64,000 nt of DNA, taken from contig JABTUN010000001.1 of the NCBI GenBank assembly GCA_015075365.1, positions 744,001 to 808,000 of the forward strand, written 5' to 3'. The position numbers and the translations under genes were made by a program. The stretch comes from Verrucomicrobiaceae bacterium (GTDB lineage Bacteria; Verrucomicrobiota; Verrucomicrobiia; Verrucomicrobiales; Verrucomicrobiaceae). Within the stretch, counting starts at the first letter, position 1, and every line of letters begins with the position of its first letter. The notes beneath the pieces are model-generated. The model searched no databases. It worked only from the letters and a program-made list of their open reading frames with translations, and had not been told where the DNA came from. Below are positions 15,867 through 24,878 of the stretch, in pieces.

Positions 15867-16103
15867 CTACTTCAGCACGCTGAGGTCCGCGCCAAAATTG
15901 ATGTGATAGGCGGCGCCGTCGATGACGAGAGCGGGCACGGATTTGACTCCTGCGGCCTCGGCTTCGGCGACGCGGCCCTTGGCCGTGCCGAGGTGGACGA
16001 TCTCGACATCGAAACGGCTCGTGTCGAGCGCGGCGGCGACGTTTTGCTCGGCGGCCACGCAGACGGGGCAGCCGGCGTGGTAGAAGATGGCTTTGTTTTT
16101 CAT
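15867..16103 (-). CDS. Small thioredoxin/glutaredoxin-like protein (CPVC)
   Basis: 78 residues. Starts MKNKAIFYHAGCPVCVAAEQ: beta strand, CxxC active site (CPVC), then helix. A cis-Pro segment follows (KSVPALVIDG), and it ends with HINFGADLSVLK. Cytosolic, no signal. Divergent from the HxlR regulator (156-bp gap). A role in disulfide exchange is inferred from the fold only. Confidence 0.75.
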   Translation of the reverse strand: MKNKAIFYHAGCPVCVAAEQNVAAALDTSRFDVEIVHLGTAKGRVAEAEAAGVKSVPALVIDGAAYHINFGADLSVLK

Positions 16104-16259
16104 GGGTAGAGGTGGTGTGTTTGGTTTGGTTGAGTGACAGGCCGCTGCGTCATGCAGTGGATGTCAGCGCCATCTGAGTGCGGGATGAGAAATCGCGAAA
16201 GAGGGCACTATTGCGTGGGCAGGCACCGTTTTGTGCCTGCTGGCAGCATGAGGTTTCAG

Positions 16260-16634
16260 ATGATACACACTCGTATGAGTCCCAAACGATCCGCCACGAA
16301 AAAGCCCCGGCATTTGCCGCTCACGGAGCGCGCGGCGTATCGGCGTCTCGAAGATGTCGTGGGCTGCAAATGGTCAGCGGCCGTTCTGGCGGCCATCGGA
16401 CGCGGGGTGTCACGACCAGGGCAGCTTGAGCGGTTCATTCCGGGCATCTCGGCCAAGATACTCAATGAGCGGCTGCGCAAACTGGTGGACTACCGCCTCA
16501 TCACGCGCACCGAGATAGCAGGCAAGGTGCCGCGCACGGAGTATGCGCTCACGCCCACCGGGATGAAGCTGTGCGCCATTATCGAAAGCATCCGTGATCT
16601 GGATGAGGAGCACGAAACGGAAAAACAAAAATGA
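16260..16634 (+). CDS. HxlR-family transcriptional regulator
   Basis: 124 residues. The start at 16260 is chosen because GAGG lies six bases upstream; ATGs further upstream precede non-conserved sequence. The winged-helix region shows the family pattern: VVGCKWSAAVLAAIGRGVSRPGQL, then IPGISAKILNERLRKLVDYRLITR and YALTPTG. HxlR proteins respond to electrophiles or redox stress. It stands divergent from the CPVC protein and is followed, with an ATGA overlap, by the remains of a MOSC gene, its probable operon partner. Confidence 0.85.
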   Translation: MIHTRMSPKRSATKKPRHLPLTERAAYRRLEDVVGCKWSAAVLAAIGRGVSRPGQLERFIPGISAKILNERLRKLVDYRLITRTEIAGKVPRTEYALTPTGMKLCAIIESIRDLDEEHETEKQK

Positions 16635-16818
16635 GCACGCTGACCATTCTCGGGCTGCGGACCGGGCTTCCGCAAACGCCGGGAAGGCCAGGGGCTGCTG
16701 AGCCGATGGACGGCGAATGGACCTCAAGCTGCAAGCGGGCGCGTTTGGTGAAAACTTCACCCCCGCAGGCATGACGGAACAAGAGGTATGCGTGGGTGAT
16801 GTGTTTCAATGTGGCGAG
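16631..16818 (+). pseudogene. MOSC-domain (YiiM-like) gene with internal deletion
   Basis: The ATG overlaps the hxlR stop. The first frame gives MSTLTILGLRTGLPQTPGRP then AAEPMDGEWTS, like the N-terminus of YiiM-type MOSC proteins. At about 16715 the homology jumps to another frame, giving MDLKLQAGAFGENFTPAGM then EEVCVGDVFQCGE-like sequence, the FGEN core of the MOSC domain. It then runs out near 16818. The middle of the domain and the C-terminal part with the catalytic Cys are gone. A remnant of about 190 bp instead of about 670. Confidence 0.6.
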
Positions 16819-16876
16819 CTGTGCCTTTTTTCTCGGCGTTCGTGGGTGAGATCGCACGCCGGATCACTGCCCCCGC

Positions 16877-19345
16877 TTACACCGTGCGCCGCTTCCGCCG
16901 CCATCTCCACACGCCAAACCCCACGCCACCGAGCAGCAGCGCCGCCACGCCGGCTTTTGACCACGCGGAGGTGTGCAGGATCTTCGAGAGCAGGGCATCG
17001 TGCTCGGCTCCGCTCTTCGGGATCTGGCCGGTGACGGCGGCGACGTGGTGGAGGAGGCTGACGGCGAGGTCTTTTTCGGGCAGGGTTTGATGGCAGGCCT
17101 GGCAGGCTCCCTGGCGGCTCATTTTGGTGCGTTCGGCGTTGTTCAGCGGGCGGGAGAGTTTGAAGTGATGGCCGACGGTTTGCACCTGCACGCCGTCTTC
17201 GGTGACGATGCGGCTCCAGTCGTGCTCCAGGCCTTCGATGGCCTCCATCTGCACTTTGGCGTTGCGGCTGAGGATTTCCTTATCGTTGGCGGTTTCGAGA
17301 TCGACGATGTGTTTTTCATCCCAGGGCCGCGTGAGTCTGCCGCCGCCAATGCCGTAGCCGAGGGCCTTCTCGCTGGTGTGGCAGGATTCGCAACTGCGGG
17401 CGTTTTTCGTCGTCGTGTGCGGCTGCGTGGGACTCATGTCGATGCTGAGCTGGCCTTTGTCGCCGCTGCCTTCGGTGCCTGCGGGAGTGCGGAAGATGTG
17501 ATTGGTGATGATGGGTTTGCCATCGGGGCCGATGATGGTGGCGCTGACTTGGCAACCAGGGGCGAGCGGGCTGATGCGGCCCTCGCCATTCACACCGAGG
17601 ATGATGTCCTCAAAGCGGGTGTAGCTGCGCTGCTCGCTGATTTTGCCGGGAATGATGGTGGGGTAGCCGCTTTCGCCGCGATCGGTGCGGTGCGCGGGCT
17701 CGGCGTGTTTGCGACCGGCGGCGACCCAGTCGAAGGCCTCCTTGCCGCCGTTGCCGGGGCCGGGGGCCTTCAATGCGGCGGCGAGCGAGTAGTAGTCGTG
17801 CGGATTTGGCTGCGTGTAATCAATGGTGACGTGGCAGCCGTAGCACTGCGGTGTCCAGCTTGAGTGGCAGGTGTAGCACTCCATGCGGTCGAGGTGGCCC
17901 TTGACCTGGCACATGGCGGTCTTCGCGGCGGGACTGAGCAGATTTTGCACCAGGAGGAGTTTCAGCGGCTTGATGCGCAGGTCTTTGCCGCCGGCGGTGT
18001 GGATGATGACTTCATTGCCATCACGCACGACGTTTTCATACGGATTGCCACGCACGGTGAGGAGGTAGCCGTCTTTTTTGTCGAACACGGTGCCCTGGCG
18101 TGTGTGTTTGAGCTGCTCCTGCGCCACGCCGCGCCCAGGGCCGGTGGCGGGCTTTTCAGCGAACTCATCCATGAAGCCGAGTGGCAGCTCCCACGGGTAT
18201 TTGTCCGGCGTGCCGTGGCAGTCGGCACACTCGATTTGGACGGCGGCGAGGTTAGACGCGGCGAGGAAGTTGTCCCCATGCACATCGCTGCTGACGTGGT
18301 AGTCCTGGCAGCTCATGCCTTTCTGGTAATGCACGTCCTGCTGCATGGCGATGTAGTGCTTCGTGTGCAACGCGGGCTGGCCTTTGCCATCGGCGCTGGC
18401 GGGCGACTCGTAGGCGCTTTCCATGAGTCCCTGGAACGAAACGCCGATGCGCTTGCCGCGATCATGGCAGGTGGTGCAGGTCTCCACCGGCACGCCGGAG
18501 TAGCAGACGTTGTTCGCGGTGACTTTTGCCTCGCGGGTGCCCTGGATGCTGTGCACGAGCATGTGGCCCGGCTTGTCCTTCGCGATGCTGGGGTCCGCGC
18601 CTTCGTAGAGGCCCTCATTGCCATACGGGATGTGGCAGGAGGAGCAGCCCATGCCGCGGAAGTCGCCCCGCACCTCGCGGCCTTTCACTGCATGATGACA
18701 GCGCTGGCACTCGGTGCGGATGTAGGTGAAGGCGGCCAGCTCAGGCTTGTCTTTGAGCTTGGCGAGGTCTTGAAAACCGAGCGCCTCGGGCAGAGGCTCG
18801 TGTTTGTCCACGAAGACGCCGGGTTCGAGCCTTTTGAGCAGCTCCATGTATTGCCGATAGGTGTCCGTGCCGTGCCGGGCGTGCGGATCGCTGGGATTTT
18901 TCACGGCGTAGTTCGCCCAAACGTGCTCATAGCCGGAAAGTCCGCCGAAAGCCCACGCGGTGCCCTGGATTTTCCCCGCCTCGGTCATCATGAGGCTGCG
19001 CCACTGCGCATCGCACTGCTCGCTGTGGCATTGAGCGCAGGTTTTGTCATTCACCCAAGGCGAGCCGGGATCGCGATAGAACTCCGGCCCTGCGTGCGCG
19101 GCCTCTTTCGTCAGCGCCTCGGAGTCGCCGCCATGGCAAACGATGCAACCCGCCGGATCACCGAGCTTCGCGCCCTTCTCCATGATTTGCTCCAGCATCT
19201 TCGATCCCGGCTCGCGAATCATCTCAATCTGCCCGTGACAAGTCATGCAGCCGGATTGAGCGGCCTGCGGGTAGTGTTTCACCAGCAGCTCGGCAGCGTG
19301 GGCGCTGAGGCTGAGGAGGATGAAGGCGACGAAGCGGAGTGGCAT
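16877..19345 (-). CDS. Membrane-anchored 11-heme c-type cytochrome
   Basis: 822 residues with a signal peptide (MPLRFVAFILLSLSAHAAE) and a C-terminal membrane anchor (AGVAALLLGGVGFGVWRWRRKRR), so it is exposed in the periplasm. Eleven CXXCH motifs are visible: CMTCH, CIVCH, CAQCH, CQRCH, CSSCH, CTTCH, CADCH, CYTCH, CYGCH, CESCH, CQACH. A twelfth candidate reads CQDYH (residues 346-350), where Tyr replaces the second Cys (codon TAC at 18299-18301). It follows norD by 43 bp in the same direction, so it is probably co-transcribed with norCBQD. Spacing of the motifs does not match NrfA, HAO or MtrA as I know them. The role is inferred only as electron transfer or N-oxide conversion. Confidence 0.85.
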   Translation of the reverse strand: MPLRFVAFILLSLSAHAAELLVKHYPQAAQSGCMTCHGQIEMIREPGSKMLEQIMEKGAKLGDPAGCIVCHGGDSEALTKEAAHAGPEFYRDPGSPWVNDKTCAQCHSEQCDAQWRSLMMTEAGKIQGTAWAFGGLSGYEHVWANYAVKNPSDPHARHGTDTYRQYMELLKRLEPGVFVDKHEPLPEALGFQDLAKLKDKPELAAFTYIRTECQRCHHAVKGREVRGDFRGMGCSSCHIPYGNEGLYEGADPSIAKDKPGHMLVHSIQGTREAKVTANNVCYSGVPVETCTTCHDRGKRIGVSFQGLMESAYESPASADGKGQPALHTKHYIAMQQDVHYQKGMSCQDYHVSSDVHGDNFLAASNLAAVQIECADCHGTPDKYPWELPLGFMDEFAEKPATGPGRGVAQEQLKHTRQGTVFDKKDGYLLTVRGNPYENVVRDGNEVIIHTAGGKDLRIKPLKLLLVQNLLSPAAKTAMCQVKGHLDRMECYTCHSSWTPQCYGCHVTIDYTQPNPHDYYSLAAALKAPGPGNGGKEAFDWVAAGRKHAEPAHRTDRGESGYPTIIPGKISEQRSYTRFEDIILGVNGEGRISPLAPGCQVSATIIGPDGKPIITNHIFRTPAGTEGSGDKGQLSIDMSPTQPHTTTKNARSCESCHTSEKALGYGIGGGRLTRPWDEKHIVDLETANDKEILSRNAKVQMEAIEGLEHDWSRIVTEDGVQVQTVGHHFKLSRPLNNAERTKMSRQGACQACHQTLPEKDLAVSLLHHVAAVTGQIPKSGAEHDALLSKILHTSAWSKAGVAALLLGGVGFGVWRWRRKRRTV

Positions 19346-19388
19346 GCCGTGATGCTACCACGGCGCCCCAAATCCTCGAAACTACTTT

Positions 19389-21080
19389 TCACACCGCTAG
19401 CCGCAGCCGCGCGAAAGCACCGCACATGCTGGCGACGAGGGCGCGAGGGTTTGGCACGATGTCGTAGTGCTGGCGGGCGAACATGCGGGGGAAGTGCTCT
19501 CTCGCACGCTTCTCGATGGCGAAGGCGTGGGTGGTGATGCCGTGCTTCACGCCTGTTTCGATGGCTTTGCGCACATCGCGCAGGCCGTATTCGCCTTCGT
19601 AGCGGTCGTAATCACAAGGGCGGCCATCGGTGAGAAGGAAGATGACTTTTTTCTCCGCGCTTTGCCGCATGAGCAGCTCCTGAGCATGCCGCAGCGCGGG
19701 ACCTATGCGCGTGTAGCCCTGCGCCTGCACGCTACCGAGCCGGGTGCGGGCCGCGGGCCATGGATCGCGGAAGTCTTTGATGAGATGAAAAGCGCACTCG
19801 CGCCGCGTGTCGGAGCTGAAACCGGCCACGGCGAAGGTCTCGATGAATTCGTCGAGCACCTCGCCCACGCAGAGCAGCGTCTCGCGGATGGTGTCGAGCA
19901 CGCGAGCATCATCCACCCATGAGTCCGTGGAAAAGCTCTGGTCCATGAGGATCAAGGCCGCCACGTCATGCAGGCGGCGCTGGCGCTGGATGTAGATCCG
20001 CTCGTCCGGCCCGTGACCGCTGCGGGCGGCGACTTGTGCGGCGATGACGGCGTCGATGTCGAGCTCAGGGCCGTGCGGCTGGCGTTTCGCACGTTGCGTC
20101 TGCGTGGCGAGCGCAGCGAGTTTTTTGCGAAGGTCGAGAATGACGGCGCGGTGCTTCGCTGCGGCGGTTTTGGCCCATGCGGGATCGGTTGCGGTGACGC
20201 GTTGCGGCTGCACATGACACCAGGCCGGCTTGTGACGCTGTTTTTGGTAATCCCACTCGGGATACGGGATGCCGCCTGCGGGCGGTTCGTCGTTTTCGGA
20301 GCCAATTTCGAGTGAGAGGCCCTCCATGACGATGTCACTGCGATAAATCGAACGCGGTCGCTCGCGGGTGCGCACGACGTGTTTCATGTCGAGCTTGTTC
20401 AGCGCCTCGGCGTGGTCTTCGAGTTCGTCCTCGTCGTCGGTTTTGCGGTCGAGGCCGCTGTATTCTTCGAGAGTCTCCGCTTTCTCGAAAGTGTGAATCG
20501 GCATCTCGGATTCGACGGGCTGATCGTCGTCGCCGAGCTTCACTTTCACGTTCGTCTGGCCTTTGCCTTCGATCTCCGTGACTTGATCCGGCTGTTCGAG
20601 GGCGGTTTGCGAGTTGAGGAGCGTTTTGGAGGCCTGCGGGCTGTTTTCGCGAGAAAATTCCGCGCGCCCGATGAGGCTCCAAAAGTCCGTTTCGCCCAAA
20701 AATGGCCCCAATTCGGCGATCCGGGCCTTCAGCGCCGGAATTTCGCCCAAAAGCTGTTTCGGCTCCGAAATCCGATGCCGGATGGCGAGCGCGGCAAAGA
20801 TCGTTTTGAGCTGAAAAAGCACCTGATTGGCCTCTGTGGCACTCGCGATCGAAAACTCCGGCGGGAGAAAAACACGCTCATGATCGCACAGGACGCGATT
20901 GGGTGTTTCGAGTACGCTCACCGGTTTTTCAGCGATCATGTTGGCGAGCAAAAATAGCCGCTGCCGGTGCGGAGCCAGATCCGCGCGCACCGCGGCCGCA
21001 GCCCGCTCACGCGGCGATTCGACCAGGCGCTTGTAGAGCGCCTTGAGGCCCAGGAAGAGATTTTCCTCCCATTCAAACAT
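19389..21080 (-). CDS. norD: NorD, von Willebrand factor A-domain activation protein
   Basis: 563 residues. The C-terminal third is a vWA domain with the metal-ion-dependent adhesion site DQSFSTDSW (DxSxS), then TRIGPALRHAQELL and LLTDGRPCDYD. The N-terminal part is helical and acidic. NorD works with the AAA ATPase NorQ to insert non-heme iron into NorB. It lies one base downstream of norQ. Length and order are standard for the family. Confidence 0.9.
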   Translation of the reverse strand: MFEWEENLFLGLKALYKRLVESPRERAAAAVRADLAPHRQRLFLLANMIAEKPVSVLETPNRVLCDHERVFLPPEFSIASATEANQVLFQLKTIFAALAIRHRISEPKQLLGEIPALKARIAELGPFLGETDFWSLIGRAEFSRENSPQASKTLLNSQTALEQPDQVTEIEGKGQTNVKVKLGDDDQPVESEMPIHTFEKAETLEEYSGLDRKTDDEDELEDHAEALNKLDMKHVVRTRERPRSIYRSDIVMEGLSLEIGSENDEPPAGGIPYPEWDYQKQRHKPAWCHVQPQRVTATDPAWAKTAAAKHRAVILDLRKKLAALATQTQRAKRQPHGPELDIDAVIAAQVAARSGHGPDERIYIQRQRRLHDVAALILMDQSFSTDSWVDDARVLDTIRETLLCVGEVLDEFIETFAVAGFSSDTRRECAFHLIKDFRDPWPAARTRLGSVQAQGYTRIGPALRHAQELLMRQSAEKKVIFLLTDGRPCDYDRYEGEYGLRDVRKAIETGVKHGITTHAFAIEKRAREHFPRMFARQHYDIVPNPRALVASMCGAFARLRLAV

Positions 21081-21081
21081 A

Positions 21082-21861
21082 TCAGAGCGTCAGTTCGATG
21101 ACCTGGGTGATAGCGGCGAGCGCGTCGGGATCGTCGGTGAGAGGTTCGGCGACGGCGACGGTGGCGGCGTAACGCGGTGGGAGGCCGGTGCGGATGAGTT
21201 TCGCGGCATCGACAAGCAGGCGCGTGGACACGCTTTCGAGCAGCGAGAGCTCGGTGAGGGCGCGGACCTTTTTGGCGATGGCGACGAGGCTGCGGGCGAT
21301 TTTTTCGTCGATGCCGGTCTCACCAGTGAGGATACGCGTTTCGATGTCTGTGCTCGGATATCCGAAGCCGAGACCGATGAAGCGCTGGCGTGTGGAGGGT
21401 TTCAGCTCACGCATGCTGCGCTGGTAGCCTGGATTGTAACTGATGACGAGCATGAACTCCGGCGGCGCGTGCAGCGTCTCACCGGTGCGGTCGAGAAACA
21501 GTTCGCGGCGGTGATCGGTGAGCGAGTGAATGACGACAATGGCATCGGCGCGGGCTTCAGCGACTTCATCGAGGTAGAGGATGGCCCCTTCACGCACGGC
21601 GCGTGTCACCGGTCCATCGGTCCAGCGGGTGTCACCGCCGATGAGGAGGTGGCGTCCGAGCAGGTCGGTGGCGGTGGTGTCCTCGTTGCATGAGACGGTG
21701 ACGAGCGGGCGGCCGAGTTTGGCGGCCATGTGCTCGACGAAGCGCGTCTTGCCGCAGCCGGTGGGGCCTTTGAGCATGAGAGGCAGGCGAGCCTCCCATG
21801 CTTTGGCGAAGAGCTCGCTCTCGCGTCCGGTTTCGAGGTAGAAAACTTCGCGCGTGCTCAT
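21082..21861 (-). CDS. norQ: NorQ, MoxR-type AAA ATPase
   Basis: 259 residues. Walker A is GPTGCGKTRFVEHMA (about residue 33), Walker B ILYLDEVAEARADAI, and sensor-type segments follow (ISYNPGYQ). Its ATG shares one base with the norB stop (TGATG), so translation is probably coupled. It forms the NO reductase maturation complex with NorD. Confidence 0.9.
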   Translation of the reverse strand: MSTREVFYLETGRESELFAKAWEARLPLMLKGPTGCGKTRFVEHMAAKLGRPLVTVSCNEDTTATDLLGRHLLIGGDTRWTDGPVTRAVREGAILYLDEVAEARADAIVVIHSLTDHRRELFLDRTGETLHAPPEFMLVISYNPGYQRSMRELKPSTRQRFIGLGFGYPSTDIETRILTGETGIDEKIARSLVAIAKKVRALTELSLLESVSTRLLVDAAKLIRTGLPPRYAATVAVAEPLTDDPDALAAITQVIELTL

Positions 21862-23240
21862 CAGGCGGCGGATTCAGCGGACGCGGGCAGTTCCTCCTCA
21901 CGACGCACGTCGGAGTGCGCGGCCTCGTTGGTTGGCAGGCCGAAGCGCCAGAAGTTGTAGAGGTAGAAGCAGATGCCGAGGAAGAAGAGGCAGGCGGCGA
22001 GGATCATGCCGACGAAGTGTATCTCGATCTCTTTTTGCACGGCGAGGAAGTCCATGCCCATGCGGCGCTCCAGATTCACCTGCGTGATACCGGCGACGGC
22101 GAGCGCACCGGTCATGGCGGTCATACCGATGTTGCTGAGCCAAAAGGCGTAGGCGGAGGCGGCGTTGTCCCAGAGCTTGCGGCCAGTGAGCACGGGCAGG
22201 ACATAGGCGATCATGGCGAGATTGATCATGGCATACGCGCCCCAGAAGGCCATGTGGCCGTGCATCGCGGTGACGAGGGTGCCGTGAGTGTACATGTTCA
22301 CCTGCGGCAGCGTGTGCGCGAAGCCGAGGAAGCCCGCGCCGACGAAGCTCATGATGGCGCTGCCGAGCGTCCAGTTCAGCGCGGCCTTGTTCGGATGGCG
22401 GCGGCCGCCTTTTTTAGCCATCGCCAGCGCGTAGATGGCCATGCCGAGAAAGGCGAGCGGCTCCAGTGCGGAGAAAATGCCGCCGATCATGAGCCAGTAC
22501 TTCGGCGCACCTATGTAGTAGTAGTGGTGACCGGTGCCGAGGATGCCGGAGAGGAAGGTGAAGCCGACGATGACGTAGAGCCATTTTTCCACGATCTCAC
22601 GGTCCACGCCGGTGAGCTTGATGAGTAGGTAGCAGAGCAGCGAGCCCATGATGAGCTCCCACACGCCCTCGACCCAGAGATGCACGACCCACCAGCGGTA
22701 AAAGGAATCGAGTGTCTGGTTGTCGAAATCGATCATGCCAGGCAGGTAGAGCAGCGCGGCGGTGAAGAGGCCAAAGAAGAGCACGATGGAGGTCGTGGTG
22801 TGGCGTTTGCCCTGCCAGATGGTGACGCCGATGTTCGCGATGAAGGCGAGCACGTTCACGACGACGAGGTAATCGAGCGAGCGCGGGATTTCGAGAAACT
22901 TGCGGCCCTCCCACCAGTTGATGTGGTAGCCGATGACGGCGACGACGCCGACAACGAGGAAGGAGATGAGCTGGACCCACGCGAGCTTCGGCCATTTCAA
23001 CTCACGATCCGCCTCCTCCGGGATGATGAAGTAGGCGCTGCCCATGAAGCCGAGCAGCAACCAGACGACGAGCAGATTGGTATGCACGGCGCGAGCGGTG
23101 TTGAACGGGATGAAGTCGTGCAGGCCGTCCATGCCGATGCGGGCAAAGCCCATGATGAAACCATACACGATCTGGAGCACGAGCAGCAGCATCGCGGAGG
23201 CGAAGAACCAGTAGGCGATCTTTTGGGATTGGAATTTCAT
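21861..23240 (-). CDS. norB: Nitric oxide reductase catalytic subunit NorB (cNor)
   Basis: 459 residues with about twelve transmembrane helices; reduces NO to N2O in the cytoplasmic membrane. Heme-copper-oxidase family motifs are present: HTNLLVVWLLLGFMGSAYF (low-spin heme His), HLWVEGVWELIMG (FeB His and catalytic Glu region), GHHYYYIGAPKYW (FeB histidines) and MHGHMAFWGAYAMINLAMI (heme His pair). There is no N-terminal quinol-oxidase extension, and norC lies 21 bp upstream, so this is the cytochrome-dependent cNor type. Confidence 0.95.
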   Translation of the reverse strand: MKFQSQKIAYWFFASAMLLLVLQIVYGFIMGFARIGMDGLHDFIPFNTARAVHTNLLVVWLLLGFMGSAYFIIPEEADRELKWPKLAWVQLISFLVVGVVAVIGYHINWWEGRKFLEIPRSLDYLVVVNVLAFIANIGVTIWQGKRHTTTSIVLFFGLFTAALLYLPGMIDFDNQTLDSFYRWWVVHLWVEGVWELIMGSLLCYLLIKLTGVDREIVEKWLYVIVGFTFLSGILGTGHHYYYIGAPKYWLMIGGIFSALEPLAFLGMAIYALAMAKKGGRRHPNKAALNWTLGSAIMSFVGAGFLGFAHTLPQVNMYTHGTLVTAMHGHMAFWGAYAMINLAMIAYVLPVLTGRKLWDNAASAYAFWLSNIGMTAMTGALAVAGITQVNLERRMGMDFLAVQKEIEIHFVGMILAACLFFLGICFYLYNFWRFGLPTNEAAHSDVRREEELPASAESAA

Positions 23241-23261
23241 GATCTGAGAATGGGTGGGAAA

Positions 23262-24125
23262 TTATTTCGGCTGGGTGGCGGGTGCTGGAGCAGGCGTGGA
23301 CACGGGTGCCGGTACTGTCGGAGCTGCCACAGCGGGATTCAGGCTCATTAGGTAGTCGGCGATCTCATTGAGTTGCGCATCGTTGACGGCCACGCCGTAG
23401 AGGCTGGGCATTTTTGTGCCCGGCTTGATCTTCTGCGGATCTTTGACCCAGGTGATTAGTTTCTCGCGGTCGTAGCGCCGGAAGACATCATCAAGCGGTG
23501 GCGCACCGATGAGGGCACCCGCAGCGCCACCCTGGCCCTGGATCTGATGGCAGCCAATGCATGAAGCCGTGGTGAAGACGGCGGGCACGGGCTTCTTCAA
23601 TGGCGCTGGACCGGAAGAGGCCGCCACGGGCGTGCCGATGGTTTGAAGCGCCTGACGCAGCGGCGGATCAGCCGGGAAACCGTTCAGATCGACTTTTCCG
23701 CACCAGTCGAGGAAGGCGATGACGTTTTCGATGTCCTGCTCGGAGAAGTTATATTTCACCATCTTGCGCTGGCCGGGGAACATGGCCTGCGGGTCTTTGA
23801 TGAAAACCCTGATCCAGTCTTTGCCACGCCGCTCGACGACTTTCGTGAGTTCAGGCGCGTAGTAGGCACCTTCGCCGAAGAGCGTGTGGCAGCCCATGCA
23901 GTTATTTTGCTCCCAGATGCGCTTTCCGGCGGAGACGGCAGGCGTGATGTCCTTTTCACGAGTCTGGTCTGGGACTTTGAGATGCGTGTCGAAACTGAGG
24001 ACGAGGAAGATGCCGAAGAAAACGGCGGTCCCCCCGAGGAAGAAGACTTTGGCTTGGAGCTTGGTTAACACGGCGGCAAAGGAGTTCAGGTTAGAAATGC
24101 AGAACCAGAGTTCTGTATTTGCCAT
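23262..24125 (-). CDS. norC: NorC with an additional C-terminal cytochrome c domain
   Basis: 287 residues from the ATG at 24123-24125, the start directly before the membrane anchor; an upstream extension would run through the shared promoter. One N-terminal transmembrane helix (AKVFFLGGTAVFFGIFLVLSF), then a NorC heme domain with CMGCHTLFGEGAYYAPEL and a Met ligand (AMFPGQRKM). Ordinary NorC stops after about 150 residues. Here a second monoheme domain follows (CIGCHQIQGQGG with MPSLYG) and a Pro/Ala-rich tail. The added domain probably widens electron intake from soluble donors. First gene of the nor operon. Confidence 0.9.
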   Translation of the reverse strand: MANTELWFCISNLNSFAAVLTKLQAKVFFLGGTAVFFGIFLVLSFDTHLKVPDQTREKDITPAVSAGKRIWEQNNCMGCHTLFGEGAYYAPELTKVVERRGKDWIRVFIKDPQAMFPGQRKMVKYNFSEQDIENVIAFLDWCGKVDLNGFPADPPLRQALQTIGTPVAASSGPAPLKKPVPAVFTTASCIGCHQIQGQGGAAGALIGAPPLDDVFRRYDREKLITWVKDPQKIKPGTKMPSLYGVAVNDAQLNEIADYLMSLNPAVAAPTVPAPVSTPAPAPATQPK

Positions 24126-24223
24126 GAAAGCCTTCCGCACCTCAGGCAACAAGATCGAAGGCCGCGTTGATCGTGGCATCTGCTGCGCGGATATTGGCAA
24201 AGCAGAAAAACATTCCTTGTCCG

Positions 24224-24243
24224 CTGTCACAGCGGGTGCATCT
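24224..24243. promoter_or_regulatory. Operator-like site between norC and the Rrf2 regulator
   Basis: Read leftward: AG-A-TGCAC-CCGCTG-TGACAG. It shares the 11 bases AGATGCACCCG with the palindrome at 13321 and has the same half-site spacing, although the second arm is degenerate. It ends 15 bp before the rrf2 start codon, which would suit autorepression. Confidence 0.4.
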
Positions 24244-24258
24244 GAGCACCGCGTCACC

Positions 24259-24684
24259 ATGCTCAAGATCGGAAAACTCGCGCAACAAGCCATCTCGGCC
24301 GCCAGCTATCTGGCGGAGAAATACGATGCCGAAGACACGCGGGTGAGCGCCTCGGAGATCGCGGACGTACGGGAGCTGCCACGGCCTCTGGTGGCAAAGG
24401 TGCTTGCACAGCTTTCGCTGCATGGCATCACCAGCGGCATCACCGGCCCCACCGGCGGCTACCGGCTGGCCCGGCCGCCGCATCAAATCTCGCTCCACGA
24501 CATCGTCTCCATCTTTGAACCGATCGACATCCGCCCGATGTGCCCCTTTGGCCCGAACTGGTGCGGGAACGGCCCACCATGCCCCATGCACGACGCGATC
24601 TCCGCCGCCGCTGAGCAGGTGGACAGTTTTTTGCAAAAGCAGCACCTGGGACCGTTTTGCGGGCTGAAAAGTCGTTCACGATGA
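24259..24684 (+). CDS. Rrf2-family regulator, NsrR-like
   Basis: 141 residues from ATG 24259. The winged-helix region (MLKIGKLAQQAISAASYLAE, then VSASEIADVRELPRPLVAKVL, GITGPTGGYRLARP) is typical of Rrf2. Three cysteines follow in CPFGPNWCGNGPPCPMHD (spacing C-x6-C-x5-C), the place where NsrR, IscR and RsrR bind their Fe-S cluster. NO destroys such clusters and releases repression. It is divergent from norCBQD with a 133-bp shared promoter, the usual place for an NO-sensing repressor of nor genes. NsrR is a functional inference; the cluster spacing is not identical to the E. coli protein. Confidence 0.8.
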   Translation: MLKIGKLAQQAISAASYLAEKYDAEDTRVSASEIADVRELPRPLVAKVLAQLSLHGITSGITGPTGGYRLARPPHQISLHDIVSIFEPIDIRPMCPFGPNWCGNGPPCPMHDAISAAAEQVDSFLQKQHLGPFCGLKSRSR

Positions 24685-24843
24685 AAAGTGGAGCCGGGCG
24701 AGGTTTCGTTAGCACGGAGCGAAGGTTAACCAGGTTGGCTTATGCATGTCGTTCCAATCGGTTATAAAGTAATTAAAGGCAAAGGCGGCACAGTGGATGG
24801 CAAATATGAGCGTTTTGGTGGGCATGCGCATGGCGTTCTAATT

Positions 24844-24862
24844 GTTGCATAAACTCTGCAAC
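24844..24862. promoter_or_regulatory. Palindrome upstream of gene set A
   Basis: GTTGCA-N7-TGCAAC, 16 bp before the set A RidA-like start and overlapping its ribosome site region. It shares the layout TGCAT-N6-TGCNNC with the site upstream of gene set B (53370-53393) and with 13321. Confidence 0.45.
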
Positions 24863-24878
24863 TTTGGAGGCGGAGTTG

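Noticed and set aside
17864..19537. 557-codon open frame on the plus strand
   Set aside because: It lies antisense to the 11-heme cytochrome and is the usual open shadow frame of a high-GC gene; it has no domain pattern.
24178..24198. ATCTGC-TGC-GCGGAT inverted repeat upstream of norC
   Set aside because: Imperfect and not seen elsewhere in the window; the site at 24224 fits the shared motif better.
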